From positions 25,220 through 89,219 of the forward strand of contig JBHELB010000063.1 in the NCBI GenBank assembly GCA_041859045.1: 64,000 nt of DNA. Direction: 5' to 3'. Both the position numbers and the translations under genes were made by a program. Shown piece by piece: positions 51,368-60,942 of the stretch (position 1 is the first letter of the stretch; every line of letters starts with the position of its first letter). Below the pieces are notes generated by a model. The model did not search any database, was not told the DNA's origin, and saw only the letters and a list, made by a program, of their open reading frames with translations. The stretch comes from JBHELB01 sp041859045. Its GTDB lineage: Bacteria; Hydrogenedentota; Hydrogenedentia; Hydrogenedentales; SLHB01.

Positions 51368-51601
51368 TCATTGCGTCGCCGTTCGGAAAATCTTGAGGCC
51401 ACAGCGGGTGCATTCCCACGCAGGATCGTCTTTACCGACGCAGCAGCCGCCTAACGTGATTCGGCCTTCCTTCACTTCTTTCTCCAACCCCTGGCTAAAA
51501 AGAGGCAATCCATAGAGGATGCTGGCCAAAGGGGAATGCCCGCATTTGGGACATTCACTCGGCTGCTGGGCGCACTCGACTCTGCTTGATGTGTCGCTCA
51601 T
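51368..51601 (-). CDS. Small zinc-ribbon protein
   Basis: 77 residues. Two CxxC knuckles: C17-C20 in SECPKCGHSPLASIL and C64-C67 in WECTRCGLKIFRT, separated by 44 residues that include paired GGCC. This is the spacing of a rubredoxin-like or zinc-ribbon fold. Weak AGAAGG 10 bases upstream of ATG 51601. Opposite in strand to the sigma54 island. Function unknown. Confidence 0.62.
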   Translation of the reverse strand: MSDTSSRVECAQQPSECPKCGHSPLASILYGLPLFSQGLEKEVKEGRITLGGCCVGKDDPAWECTRCGLKIFRTATQ

Positions 51602-51804
51602 GTCATCAAACCTTCTCTTTGAGAAACGCCTTCCGTTGATCCACAGTTGCCTAGGCCGCCTGCCGCGATTGAATGAGATTGACGATGACCTGATCGGTAC
51701 TCACCTCGTGAAGAGCTATTAACAACGCTTTACCCTCACCTAAGATAGACCGATGCCAACGCTGTCGCCAAAAAGCGCGCAAAAATTCTTGCGGAGCACG
51801 CCGC

Positions 51805-52017
51805 TCAGCGCCAAAAGAGAAACATAGACACCCAAGACCGGCGGTAGTACTGGCAGGCGTTATCCTCGTTCACGAGCCCGCACGGTGGCCCCCATTTCTC
51901 TATCCTTACCATCCCATCCACAGTCACACAACGTGATATCGCCCGCTTACGACATGCGCCCTCTGCGCCCCGCTGCGTCCGATATCGACATTTCATACAC
52001 TGTGGCGGCGTGTCCAT
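51805..52017 (-). CDS. Small Cys-rich hypothetical protein
   Basis: 70 residues: PQCMKCRYRTQRGAEGACRK, SRCVTVDGMVRIEKWGPPCG and DNACQYYRRSW. Six cysteines in a patterned arrangement suggest metal binding. Start ATG 52017 follows GGGAG with 5-base spacing; ATG 52020 is in frame. Isolated and without recognised relatives. Confidence 0.5.
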   Translation of the reverse strand: MDTPPQCMKCRYRTQRGAEGACRKRAISRCVTVDGMVRIEKWGPPCGLVNEDNACQYYRRSWVSMFLFWR

Positions 52018-52443
52018 CATTGCTCCCTTAGGTTAAAGCCGGTGGACAGTTTTCCCCTCCTGGAATCTACTGGCCTCCAAATATGAGTGCCTCAAGGCGG
52101 GCTTACTGCGCCATAGACGGCCCGGGGAGACTTCGCGGTTCATACATGGGGTATGCACGACTGTTGCCTTGCGATCCTCACAGTCATAATGGTTGCTACT
52201 ACAGCCAGCCGACTCAATGGGTACCTTTGAGCACGAGTTCGCATCTCGTCTCCCTATACACGAGTTTGCGTCCAACAAGAAATCGCTCGTCAGGAGTCCT
52301 CCTCTAGACTCGGAGGCGGCACTCGCACCACAAATTGGACCTTCTCGTCACTATGACGTGCCAAAGCAAGATGTCTTGGAGCACCCTATAGCGAGACCAG
52401 CCTTAACCATCTCCTATAGTCGTTAGCTCACACATCAAGGCGG
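52018..52443. other. 426-bp intergenic stretch
   Basis: Noticeably AT-richer than the left half of the window. Open frames on both strands lack ribosome sites and protein-like composition. I see no repeat or promoter I can defend. Confidence 0.45.
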
Positions 52444-53364
52444 TTAAGCTTCGGGGCGCGTTTTACCGCGTCGGCGAAGCAGCAAGTTCTTGAGCACAAG
52501 ATGGTAAGAAGCCACAACGAACAATGCTAGACCAACAAACATCGCAATAGGGTATAGCAGCGCCCGTGACACGGACTCAGCAACATCCTTGACAGTCCGC
52601 TCCAAGGCACCGGAATTCTCAGGACTCGCAAGATGATCTATGGCGTGGTCTGCAGCCGCCTGAGCTTCATTCCCGAGCCCAAGGACTGTGGCTACACCTG
52701 CCGCAGTGTAGAGCACCTTGGGATTTTTGTTAAGGCACTCAACTACTTTGCCGGGCAAGGCAAGAATCTTTTCAAGAACTTTGCCCCTTTCGGCTGGAGG
52801 TAGCTGAGCAATATCAGATGCGTAAGGGAGAAGACCCTTAACGTCTTTTGTAGCTAGCCCATCGGCGAGTTTCAGCCCGTCAGCCCCTAAAGTGTCCACA
52901 AGTTGGCCGCCAACCCCTGGGTGTTTTAGTTCGGCTTGAACACCTCGTGAACCAAACTTCGTTACCACGCGAGTCAGCAGTTCTGGCTCGCGCTCCACTG
53001 CTCCAAGTGCCGGACGCACCAAGTCCGGTGGAATTTCGTCCAGCGCCCGCGCAAAGACCACAGGCGACCGGCGAAGAACATTAATTCCTTGAATGCCGTA
53101 TTCCCCAGCGATTTTGATCACGCTCTTGGCGGCCTGTTCCCCGCCTTCCTGAGTGGCTTTCTGAAGTAGCTCTTCCACCCCTTCACGGCCAAACTTATCC
53201 ATTACCTCCTTCACACCCTCTTGCCCAGACCGTTTTGCAATAGCCTCGAGGATTTCTTCCACTCCTTTCTTAGCCAAAGTTCCTACTTGAGCCCAACAGG
53301 GATGCACCGCCGTGAGAATTGAGATACTGAATACAAAGAGAAGTTTCCCGACTCTATTACTCAC
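52444..53364 (-). CDS. Unknown exported membrane-anchored protein
   Basis: 306 residues. Signal peptide KLLFVFSISILTAVHPCWAQ, an Ala/Glu/Lys-rich helical body with degenerate repeats (EGVKEVMDKFGREGVEELLQKA, EGGEQAAK), HEAT/armadillo-like, and a C-terminal membrane helix (LYPIAMFVGLALFVVASYHL) with a basic tail RRRGKTRPEA. Most of it should be periplasmic. Start overlaps the stop of the upstream membrane gene by 4 bp. No family recognised. Confidence 0.68.
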   Translation of the reverse strand: MSNRVGKLLFVFSISILTAVHPCWAQVGTLAKKGVEEILEAIAKRSGQEGVKEVMDKFGREGVEELLQKATQEGGEQAAKSVIKIAGEYGIQGINVLRRSPVVFARALDEIPPDLVRPALGAVEREPELLTRVVTKFGSRGVQAELKHPGVGGQLVDTLGADGLKLADGLATKDVKGLLPYASDIAQLPPAERGKVLEKILALPGKVVECLNKNPKVLYTAAGVATVLGLGNEAQAAADHAIDHLASPENSGALERTVKDVAESVSRALLYPIAMFVGLALFVVASYHLVLKNLLLRRRGKTRPEA

Positions 53365-54950
53365 TGTTCTGCCCTCGCAATCATAGTCTGAAGCATACCC
53401 TTCCTCATCCCTGTCTGCATCGCCTCGTCAACTACACGGTTTGTCTCCGCCAGAATATCTCTAACACCTCCTAGTTCCGTTCCCTGTGATAGAGACGAAT
53501 CATCACTATTGCCGTCAAGGATCTGTTTTTCCAAGAGGTCGAGATACTCCGCGATTTGTTCGCGTAGCTTATCCTTGAAGTGAGCATCCATCCAGTACCC
53601 TGCAAGTGCTCCTACAGCAACGCCAACTCCGATTCCGACAAGCGTCCCTTCTGGCCCTATTAAGCTACCCCCCGCACCACCTAAGGAGGAGGCGATCCCA
53701 AGCGTACCCACGCTTCTGGTTGCCAGAGTGGTGGCAATTCTGGCGGCGGCTCGAGAAAACACCTGCTGTACTAATCGCCTTGCAGCTTCTTCTGCAGCAG
53801 CGCTGCCCACCACGACGATGATTCCGTTCCCAACAGAGCCTGTGGCCATTTCGCGGGCGTTTTCCTCCATGCTGCGATTCACAGTATCCAGGAGCGCGTT
53901 CCATTCTGGCTCAGTCATTGGTATATCAGATTCCAGCCCCAGGCTTGCAAGATCTACTTTGGCTTTACTCTCCATTGCGTTCCTATTTGCAGTGAGGTCC
54001 TGCCGGAATTGGTCAATAGCCTGCGAGACGGCGCTCTTGAGTTTCTCCTCGGAAAGCACTTTGTCGCGAAACTTTGAGCTCGCGTACTCTGTGACCCGCT
54101 GAACCTCGGTTTTGTCATTCCACCATTTATCCCACTGATCTGCTGCTAACCTTCTCAATACTGCCCATTGTGTTCCAAAACCGAACATGTCATCTACAAA
54201 TTCAGGAACACCATTATGAAATTCACGGAAGTGTTTCTGGATAGTAGCCACCGCTCGATCTGCTGCTTCTTGGTTCTTCTTTGTCATTTCCAGAATAAGA
54301 GGGGCAATATTATTCGAATATATCCGGTTAACCATCTCCTCTCGACGCGAGTCATTTTGCTTTCCTGCGCCGGGGAACAGTGGTTCAAGTTGGGGGGCGA
54401 TCCAATTTGTATTCTGCATTCGTGACCATCCGACATATACGAGCGCAATACCCAGACATAGCAGTGCCGTCCAACCAGCGGCACGAAGACGCCATGCACG
54501 AACTTCTTTGGGCACGGTATCATCACCGGAAATGTCAATCACCGCGATTGGTTCCTCGCCCTTTGCCTCCACCGTCTGTGGTTCTTGGCCTCCTGCATAC
54601 CCGTCCACGCCGTGTGAAGCGCCTTGCCGTTCCTGGGATTCGTCTGGCGCTGCATGCTCGGATCTAGGTTGACCTGCTTCCATCAGGTTTTGCTTGCGTC
54701 TACTTCCGGGGCGCACCTTTAATGCCAAAAGAAACATCGCTGCCGCAGCGACAGCCCCGAGTATTGCTAACAAGAGGAGGCCTTCGGCGTCGGCAACCCC
54801 GAGTATTGCTAACAAGAGGCGGCCTTCGCCATCGTAGTCCTGTTTCAGGCCGAATATGGCAACAAGGACGACCAGTATTATCAATACTGAAAGGCAGAGA
54901 AAGATTGTTGAAATGGTGTATCGGAGTATCGTGATAGTTCTTCCCAACAT
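53361..54950 (-). CDS. Large glycine-zipper membrane protein of unknown function
   Basis: 529 residues: N-terminal helices ISTIFLCLSVLIILVVLVAI and a tandem LLLAILG hydrophobic block encoded by a 42-bp duplication, acidic linker, helix AGWTALLCLGIALVYVGWSR at about 155, coiled helical middle (about 200-370, many Glu/Lys), then a glycine-zipper helix pair (about 405-460, GSLIGPEGTLVGIGVGVAVG) and a soluble tail. Resembles pore- or scaffold-like proteins but no family assigned. Sits 30 bp after the WYL gene and overlaps the next gene by 4 bp: one three-gene operon. Confidence 0.7.
   Translation of the reverse strand: MLGRTITILRYTISTIFLCLSVLIILVVLVAIFGLKQDYDGEGRLLLAILGVADAEGLLLLAILGAVAAAAMFLLALKVRPGSRRKQNLMEAGQPRSEHAAPDESQERQGASHGVDGYAGGQEPQTVEAKGEEPIAVIDISGDDTVPKEVRAWRLRAAGWTALLCLGIALVYVGWSRMQNTNWIAPQLEPLFPGAGKQNDSRREEMVNRIYSNNIAPLILEMTKKNQEAADRAVATIQKHFREFHNGVPEFVDDMFGFGTQWAVLRRLAADQWDKWWNDKTEVQRVTEYASSKFRDKVLSEEKLKSAVSQAIDQFRQDLTANRNAMESKAKVDLASLGLESDIPMTEPEWNALLDTVNRSMEENAREMATGSVGNGIIVVVGSAAAEEAARRLVQQVFSRAAARIATTLATRSVGTLGIASSLGGAGGSLIGPEGTLVGIGVGVAVGALAGYWMDAHFKDKLREQIAEYLDLLEKQILDGNSDDSSLSQGTELGGVRDILAETNRVVDEAMQTGMRKGMLQTMIARAEQ
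54755..54832 (-). repeat. 42-bp tandem duplication inside the membrane-protein gene
   Basis: CCCCGAGTATTGCTAACAAG begins at 54755 and again at 54797; flanking bases match for about 33 of 36 positions. The period of 42 keeps the frame and yields two copies of a LLLAILG hydrophobic block. Confidence 0.9.
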
Positions 54951-54980
54951 ACCATCATCCCATGCGTCGTGACATTCACC

Positions 54981-56012
54981 TCATTTATCAAAAGTGGACA
55001 CATTCTCGCAGTCTGGATATGTGAAACCGGTTTCCCTAAGCACATCGGCGAACCGACGTTGCAGGTCTGTCGGCATAAGAATTTTGACTTCTTTTCCGAA
55101 CCCGAGCACCCACGCGACGACTTCTTTCTCGCTGGTGGCGGTGAATTCGAGGGTGAGGCTGCCGTCGGGGTGGTCTTCGATAGTCTGGTCGGCGGACCAG
55201 CGGCGTTCACGGATGTAGTCGGCGGCGCTGGGGCTGACGGCGACGCGCACGCGGAAAGGTTTGCCGGGCATGAGACCGAATGTGTCGGGCATGTGGTTGT
55301 CGGCGTCTTCCGGGGGCGTGAAGGTCTGGCCGGTGTCGCGGACGGCGCGGATGCGTTGGACGGCGAGCATGGGATCGTAGTAGTCGCCGGGTTTCTCGAG
55401 CGCCGCGGCCAGGCGACACTTGAGGTAAAGGCCTTCGTGGTACGCGAGGAAGCGCAGGGGCGCGACGGTGAATGTTTTGGGCGCGGGCTTGGCGGGGGAT
55501 TTGTAGGTCACCTCGCACAGGCGCCGGGCGCGCATGGCGTCTAGCAGGGTCTCGATGGTCCCTTGGAACGGGGTGTAGTCGATCACGCCTTTGACGTGGG
55601 CTTGGGCCAGGGGCGTCAGGGCTTCGCCGCGTTTGTCGAAATCGTCGAGCAGCACCGTGGCGCTGTGAATGGTTTGGCTAATATCGTTGCGCAGGGCGTC
55701 GGGAAGCATGTGCCAGACGATGTCCCGGCAAAGCAGCAGGTGCTGGATGGCTTCAATGTCGAGACAGATATTGGTCGGTCTCTTGGGCGAGGTGGCGGTG
55801 AAGTAGCGCTGCCCGTCCTGCATGAAAGAGGAGACCTTGAGATGGTGGACACGCTCAAGCTCTTGGGCGACGCGGAGAATGGTTTGCTTGGAACAATTGA
55901 ATATCGTCGCCAGCGCGCCGAGCGAATATGGTTTCCCGGCAAATAGCAGCAGGCCGTAGAGGCCTACGGCTTTCATAGCGGGCGTCGAATATTGCGATCT
56001 CTTTGCGGGCAT
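54981..56012 (-). CDS. WYL-domain transcriptional regulator
   Basis: 343 residues. N-terminal winged helix (MKAVGLYGLLLFAGKPYSLG ... CSKQTILRVAQELERVHHLK), then a WYL domain (about 165-250, RRLCEVTYKSPAKPA and FTVAPLRFLAYHEGLYLKCR) and a WCX-like tail. WYL proteins bind ligands such as nucleic acid or nucleotides and often repress defence operons in phage-related islands. First gene of the operon with two membrane-protein genes. A pair of 15-bp inverted sites lies upstream. Confidence 0.9.
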   Translation of the reverse strand: MPAKRSQYSTPAMKAVGLYGLLLFAGKPYSLGALATIFNCSKQTILRVAQELERVHHLKVSSFMQDGQRYFTATSPKRPTNICLDIEAIQHLLLCRDIVWHMLPDALRNDISQTIHSATVLLDDFDKRGEALTPLAQAHVKGVIDYTPFQGTIETLLDAMRARRLCEVTYKSPAKPAPKTFTVAPLRFLAYHEGLYLKCRLAAALEKPGDYYDPMLAVQRIRAVRDTGQTFTPPEDADNHMPDTFGLMPGKPFRVRVAVSPSAADYIRERRWSADQTIEDHPDGSLTLEFTATSEKEVVAWVLGFGKEVKILMPTDLQRRFADVLRETGFTYPDCENVSTFDK

Positions 56013-56037
56013 TCTTCCCCCAGAATACCCCCCGCCG

Positions 56038-56121
56038 TTCCATATTTCGGAACAGCCAAAAACTGTGCGCGCGGATGATATCTAACGGAGTGGACCAAAT
56101 CAACCATTCCGAAATATGGAA
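56038..56121. promoter_or_regulatory. Inverted pair of 15-bp palindromic operators, probable WYL sites
   Basis: TTCCATATTTCGGAA (56038-56052) and its exact reverse complement TTCCGAAATATGGAA (56107-56121), starts 69 bp apart. Each copy also has TTCC/GGAA arms. The first lies 26 bp upstream of the WYL gene start, the second about 48 bp upstream of the divergent GGCT-like gene, so both promoters could be coregulated. Confidence 0.82.
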
Positions 56122-56168
56122 AGGGACTGGGGTATGGTTGGAGGGCATTGGGGGTAAGGGAGGGTTAG

Positions 56169-56570
56169 ATGACTTTGGTGCGTGTAGAACGGGTATTTGT
56201 CTATGGGCCGTTACAGCGAGGCTTCTGGAACGATTACCTACTATCGAAGTCGAAGGGCCTCGGCCCAGCTCGGACCCGTGAGCATTACGCATTGTATGTG
56301 AGTCTGTTGCCTTATGTGCGCAGGGATGAGGCGCTTTATCCGATCGACGGAGCGATATATGAGGTGTCGTTGGAGACGCTCCAGGACCTTGACCTTCTGG
56401 CGGGGCATCCGCATTGGTACATTCGCGAGGAGGTCACGGTTGTGCTCGAGGACGGAACTGAATTGCCCGCGTGGGTATACTTCCACGACGGCAACCTGGG
56501 GACTTTGCAGAGCAGCGGAAGATTCGAGCCCCGGCGGTGCCTCCGCGCTGAGAGCTGTGGGGGCAACTAA
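56169..56570 (+). CDS. Gamma-glutamylcyclotransferase-like (AIG2-type) protein
   Basis: 133 residues with the family's N-terminal signature RVFVYGPLQRGFWND (VFVYGTLxxG variant with Pro for Thr), a glutamate region EALYPIDGAIYEVSLETLQD and DLLAGHPHWYIREEVTVVLE, as in GGCT/AIG2 proteins that cyclise gamma-glutamyl amino acids. Catalytic Glu placement is only approximate from sequence. GGGAGGG 6 bases upstream. Divergent from the WYL operon with shared operators. Confidence 0.8.
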   Translation: MTLVRVERVFVYGPLQRGFWNDYLLSKSKGLGPARTREHYALYVSLLPYVRRDEALYPIDGAIYEVSLETLQDLDLLAGHPHWYIREEVTVVLEDGTELPAWVYFHDGNLGTLQSSGRFEPRRCLRAESCGGN

Positions 56571-58230
56571 GCGTGAACGGGTGAGAGGACTACTGCCGAG
56601 GTCGCGACGCTATGTTGCCTCCACAATAGTATTGACCAAGCCGCTTTCTATACTCTGACACAGGGCGCAAGTTGGAATTCCTAATCGGAGAACGTAGCAT
56701 CTTTGAAGACTGAGCGCATATCCGTGTCGGTGACCTCAAATATGGAGAAAGCTTCTGCCCCGCTTCTGTCCCGGTGAACGTAGCTTCTGTAGAAAAGACG
56801 TGATCCAACACGGAAGAAAAGGCCAGGATAACCCGCCCACGGGGAATGGTTATACCGTTTACCTTGTATGATGACCATCTCCGACCGGAGGCTCCTGTTG
56901 TCGTGTCCTCCGGTGAGCGTTATGCTAACAAGAGAAATGTCGCTCGTCGCGGAAGGCACTCGGGCAACCATCGTCCGTTTGGTGGGAGCCTTTTGCGTCT
57001 CGCTGGTGAGACCCTCTTCATACCCGGCGACTTCTTGACTCAAAACGGGGTCTTGCAGCGCTAACTGCTCCAATGAGTCTTTCTCACTTCCTTGGACCTG
57101 AATCAAACTGATCTGTCGAGTGTCCGTCGGCGGATCCAGTACGGCCACCCATGCGTCAAACTCGGTCACACCTTCCAAAAGAGGCTGAAGTGGCGACTGC
57201 TGTGAAATTTGCTGCGGAGGAAGTATAACCAGGGTAGTCGGAATAGACAATTCGTCGGGATAGTACGGACATCTCTCGTAACGTACGGGGCCTGTCTTTC
57301 CCATGATCGGCTTCGCCGCGTTTGGGAGGAGGATGGCGACTGTATGGTTCTGCGGAAAGCGCCCGACCAGTTCAATCCCCCCCGCAAAATTTCCGCGAAA
57401 TAGAGCTCTCGCCAGGGTCGGCAAGCCTGGTTGCGTAGGCGACTGAATGGACACAGGCGGCTTACGGGACGCTGCAAGATTCTGTTGGCTCTCGCGACCA
57501 AAGACTGTGTCTTCCCAGATCAGATCGCCATAGCGCCGTCCCGAGGGACAAATGTCCTGCTCATCGTCTAGCGTCGGATCGAGCCAGCCGTACGGAAACT
57601 GGTCCGCATCGAGATAGCCGAGGCGCGTCCGATCGGTTGACAGCTCTCTTGGAGCGAATGGGACATTGTCGGCGACCCCAGTCAATTGCGCCCAGGAGCG
57701 AATCTCCAAATGAAGGTGCTCAGGAAATCCCCCGTTCTCGGAGCTCGGCGCGATCGTTCCCAACAGCTCTCCTCGGTGGACTATTTTGCCTACCGACAAT
57801 CTGCGCACGATTCCCGGCTCAAGATGCATGTACACAGAAATAACGTAGTCTTGAGGCAGGTATGGGGGCAGATCGTGGCGTATCATGACTATGCCGCCGG
57901 CCATGGTTTCTCCGGTCTTCGAGTCTTTCTCTTCTCCGCAGTAGGTGATTTTCCCGTTCGCGACCGAGTACACGCATTTCTTGTTGCTATCAGTGGCGTC
58001 ACCGTCAAACACCCAATCCTCACCCAGGTGCTGGCCTGTCAGCAGTTGCCCAGTCGTCTTACTTCGCGCCGGATTTTTCCTGTCTCGGAAGTCCTGCGAC
58101 ACGTGCCACCCCCTGCCTGAACGGCGCCCCGAAGCCTCTAGCTCGCCGACTGGAAAGTCAAACTGGGTGGCGATCCCCAATCGCCGGGTAAGGAAAATGA
58201 AAAGAGACCTCGCGGGCGGGATCTTATTGT

Positions 58231-58251
58231 CTCCATTGGGTATCAATGGAG
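58231..58251 (+). promoter_or_regulatory. Hairpin in the IS leader upstream of the transposase
   Basis: Perfect stem CTCCATTG / CAATGGAG (58231-58238 with 58244-58251), 5-base loop. Such leader hairpins in insertion sequences block read-through translation from outside promoters. Position, about 40 bp before the start, fits. Confidence 0.55.
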
Positions 58252-58290
58252 TGTAACAAACAATGAGAGGCCACCCACGAGGTGAAGACG

Positions 58291-59574
58291 ATGATACGGC
58301 AAAGCGCGATTGCAGTAAAGTTTGGCGAGACACACGCTGCGGTGACGAATTTTCCGGGCGTGGTCCCGTTGGCGAATCTGGCGGAGCGGTTGGGTTTGTT
58401 CGACGACTTGGATACGTTGCTCCCGAAAAGGGAGCGGGACCGTGGTTTCGCGCACAGCGCGGCGGTGTTCGACTTGATGTGCATCCCGTTGTCCGGGGCC
58501 GAGCGCATCGACGACCTGGCGCAGTTGCGCACGGACGCGGGCCTCCAACGCCTGTTGGGCCGCGACATCATGGCCCCGTCGACGGCGCACGACTATCTGC
58601 GCCGCATCCGCTATGACGGTCTGGACGCGCTGGCCCGAGTCCGTCGCCGTATGCTCGCGCAAATGGCCAAACGCACCAACACGACAACCGCCACGCTGGA
58701 TTGCGACGCCTCGTTGTTCGTCTCTTCAGGACGCAACGCGCGCATGAGCTACAAGGGCGAGCGGGGCTACATGCCGATGCTCGCGTTTTGGGAGGAATTG
58801 GGCGTCGTCGTCCATGATGACTTTCGCAACGGCAACGCCTCGCCGGGTAGCGACGCCTTGGCCTTCTTGAAACAGACCCTCGAACAACTACCGCCGGAAG
58901 TCACCCGCGTGAATGTGCGTTCGGACTCGGCGTGGTACCAGGCCAGTCTGCTCGACTTTTGTGAGGACAACGGCCATGCGTTTTGCATCGGCGCGGACCA
59001 AGACGAAGCGGTCAAGCAATCCATCCTGGCCACGGGCGAAGACGACTGGCAACGCATCCACCTATGCGGCGACCCCGCCGACCCCGAGCCCTGCGTGCGC
59101 GAATGGGCCTGCGAGACCATTCACACGCTCAATCAGTCTGAACGCGCCTACCGTCTCATCGTGATACGCAAAGAACGCATGCAGGACGACCTGTTCTACG
59201 GCCCGTACGTCTACCATGCCCTCATCACCAACATGGCCCTGCCACTCGAGGAACAGATCGCGTGGTATCGTCAACGCGGCCAGTGCGAGAACCAGATCAA
59301 AGAACTCAAATGGGATTTTGAATTGCGCACACTGCCTTCCGGCGATTTCTTCGTCAATGCTACGTACCTGCGTATCATCACCTTGGCCTACAACCTGTTC
59401 ATCGCCCTCAAGACCCTGGCGTTGCCCGAGAACTACAAAACCCTGCGCCTCAAGACATTGTTGTTCCGCGTACTTAGCATTCCCGCCCTCGTCGTGCGCC
59501 ACGCCCGACAGGTCTGCCTCAAACTCCCGCGTGGTCACCCCCACGCATTCGCCTTGCAGGCCGCTCTGCCATAA
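58291..59574 (+). CDS. IS1380-family transposase
   Basis: 427 residues of an IS1380-type DDE transposase: N-terminal AVTNFPGVVPLANLAERLGL, acidic candidates in TLDCDASLFVSSGRN, NVRSDSAWYQASLLDF, and RQRGQCENQIKELKWDFELR with the C-terminal catalytic Glu, then ATYLRIITLAYNLFIALKTL. Start ATG 58291 follows GAGGTGA; GTG 58282 is in frame. Frame is intact with no stop. Confidence 0.93.
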   Translation: MIRQSAIAVKFGETHAAVTNFPGVVPLANLAERLGLFDDLDTLLPKRERDRGFAHSAAVFDLMCIPLSGAERIDDLAQLRTDAGLQRLLGRDIMAPSTAHDYLRRIRYDGLDALARVRRRMLAQMAKRTNTTTATLDCDASLFVSSGRNARMSYKGERGYMPMLAFWEELGVVVHDDFRNGNASPGSDALAFLKQTLEQLPPEVTRVNVRSDSAWYQASLLDFCEDNGHAFCIGADQDEAVKQSILATGEDDWQRIHLCGDPADPEPCVREWACETIHTLNQSERAYRLIVIRKERMQDDLFYGPYVYHALITNMALPLEEQIAWYRQRGQCENQIKELKWDFELRTLPSGDFFVNATYLRIITLAYNLFIALKTLALPENYKTLRLKTLLFRVLSIPALVVRHARQVCLKLPRGHPHAFALQAALP

Positions 59575-60585
59575 CCATCTTCGCGAACCCAACCAAACCA
59601 CAACGCCAGAACTGCGCCTCGACCACTCCCTAAACCAAGGCCACGGGGCCATACAGGCCCGTAAGACCCTCCCTGACGACTCCCCCGCCCCCCGGTTGAC
59701 CCCAAAGCCCCCGCGACGAACGACGTACCCGCCTCCAGGACCCGACCAAAACCATAAACCACTTCTTACCCGGCGATTTGGGGCGATACCTTCTTGGTGG
59801 TTGGCGGAGAAGCGCGATGGCTCATTCTGGGCTTCGGAAGGGCTCGCAGGCGAAACGTTGTTTATCGCTTTTGGGGGAGCGCCTGTCTGAACCACCGACT
59901 GTCGGACGTTATCTAAACTAGCCGTGCTGCCGAGAGGGTAGAAATCGGAACCGTCTGGACCTTCCAGCGAGACAACAAGGAAACTACCCCCTTCTTTAGT
60001 AGTTTCTCTGTCGAGATCAATGCCTTCTTGCGGCACAATCCAGTAGAGATTGGTCTTCTTGGAGACATAGCGTAACATTTGGCTCTCGATAGTATAGCCT
60101 TTCTTGGTGTCAATATATGTTTCAGGTCCTGTAATGCCGGGTCCGCTATCACTACCTTCAACGATAATACGGTCGCTTGGCATGGAAAATGGTTTGAAGA
60201 CCCGCAGTTGAACTGTCTTCATAATCTCGCCGCCCATAGGGCCGTAGTCACCGAAAATATATATCCCTTCAACATCCGACAGGCGCAGCTGATTTGCGGG
60301 ATTCTCCGCGTAGTAGTACTCTGGCTCTCTTTCGCGGGATTCGAGCAATTGGGCGAAGTCATCCCAGTTGTCCTGAGGCGGCCGGGATAGCCGAAACGAA
60401 AAGGGGGGTTCGGATTTCAGCTCAATTAACTTTCCCGAATGAGTCAGTGCGTATACACCGAAGAACTCCGGGGTTTTCTCCTCAAGCTTTAGCGGAGTGC
60501 ATCCTGAAGAAGAAATAGAGAGGAGACCAGCGGCAATCAGCGCAAAGCTTAAAGCACGCGCTCCGCACAACAACTCTGTTTTCAT

Positions 60586-60942
60586 TGCAGATTCCTCGTG
60601 TGTGCTTTCCCGCTTACAACGCGGGGCCTAGTATATTGACTGCATACAATTATGACTGCGGCCACACGGCTTAGATGCGAATATTGCCCCCCCCGGGGGG
60701 AGTTTTTCAAGCCATTTCCACCAAGACTCAAGGAGCCTGGGGTGAGGTTCAAGAAAAGTGACGCGGGTCGCGCCGCACTTCGATGTGCAAAAATCACCCA
60801 TTCCGCAACATCGCCGACGCTCCCGGAAAAAACTCGTCAAACCACAAACTCTTTTCAACTGGAAAACCAGGCGCTCCATCTGCTACATTTTACAGTAATA
60901 GTACTATGAAAGCCGCCTCCTATATTCTGGTACAGGTCAAGG
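60586..60942. other. Intergenic region between the split lipoprotein gene and the Lgt-like gene
   Basis: 357 bp. Contains an AT-rich patch at about 60632-60660 that may be the promoter of the lipoprotein gene, and a C8/G6 palindromic block at about 60686-60700 followed by a T-run, of unclear role. A minus-strand frame (60628-60879) has no ribosome site, so I did not call it. Confidence 0.45.

Larger units (their letters stand above)
58175..59783 (+). mobile_element. IS1380-family insertion sequence, 1609 bp
   Basis: Terminal inverted repeats CCCCAATCGCCGGGTAAG at 58175-58192 and, reversed with one extra A, CCCCAAATCGCCGGGTAAG at 59765-59783. Flanking 4-bp duplication CGAT at 58171-58174 and 59784-59787. 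One transposase gene and about 200 bp of non-coding right end. The element looks intact and recent. Confidence 0.9.
56681..60585 (-). pseudogene. Lipoprotein M23-peptidase gene split by IS1380-family insertion
   Basis: The 5' part (60585 to 59784) starts MKTELLCGARALSFALIAAG with lipobox SSSGC and reads to ANHQEGIA. The 3' part (58174 down to 56681) continues IATQFDFPVGELEASGRRSG, carries the M23-like stretch GRGWHVSQDF ... HLGEDWVFDG ... VISVYMHLEPGI ... GGFPEHLHLEIRSW and ends at SVFKDATFSD. Joining them with one copy of the CGAT duplication gives an in-frame gene of 763 codons. The M23 metal motifs are partly degenerate (HLHLE retained). The gene is disrupted now. Confidence 0.85.

Noticed and set aside
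60628..60879. Minus-strand 83-residue frame upstream of the split lipoprotein
   Set aside because: No ribosome site and no family similarity; it spans a G/C homopolymer block that makes the frame unreliable.
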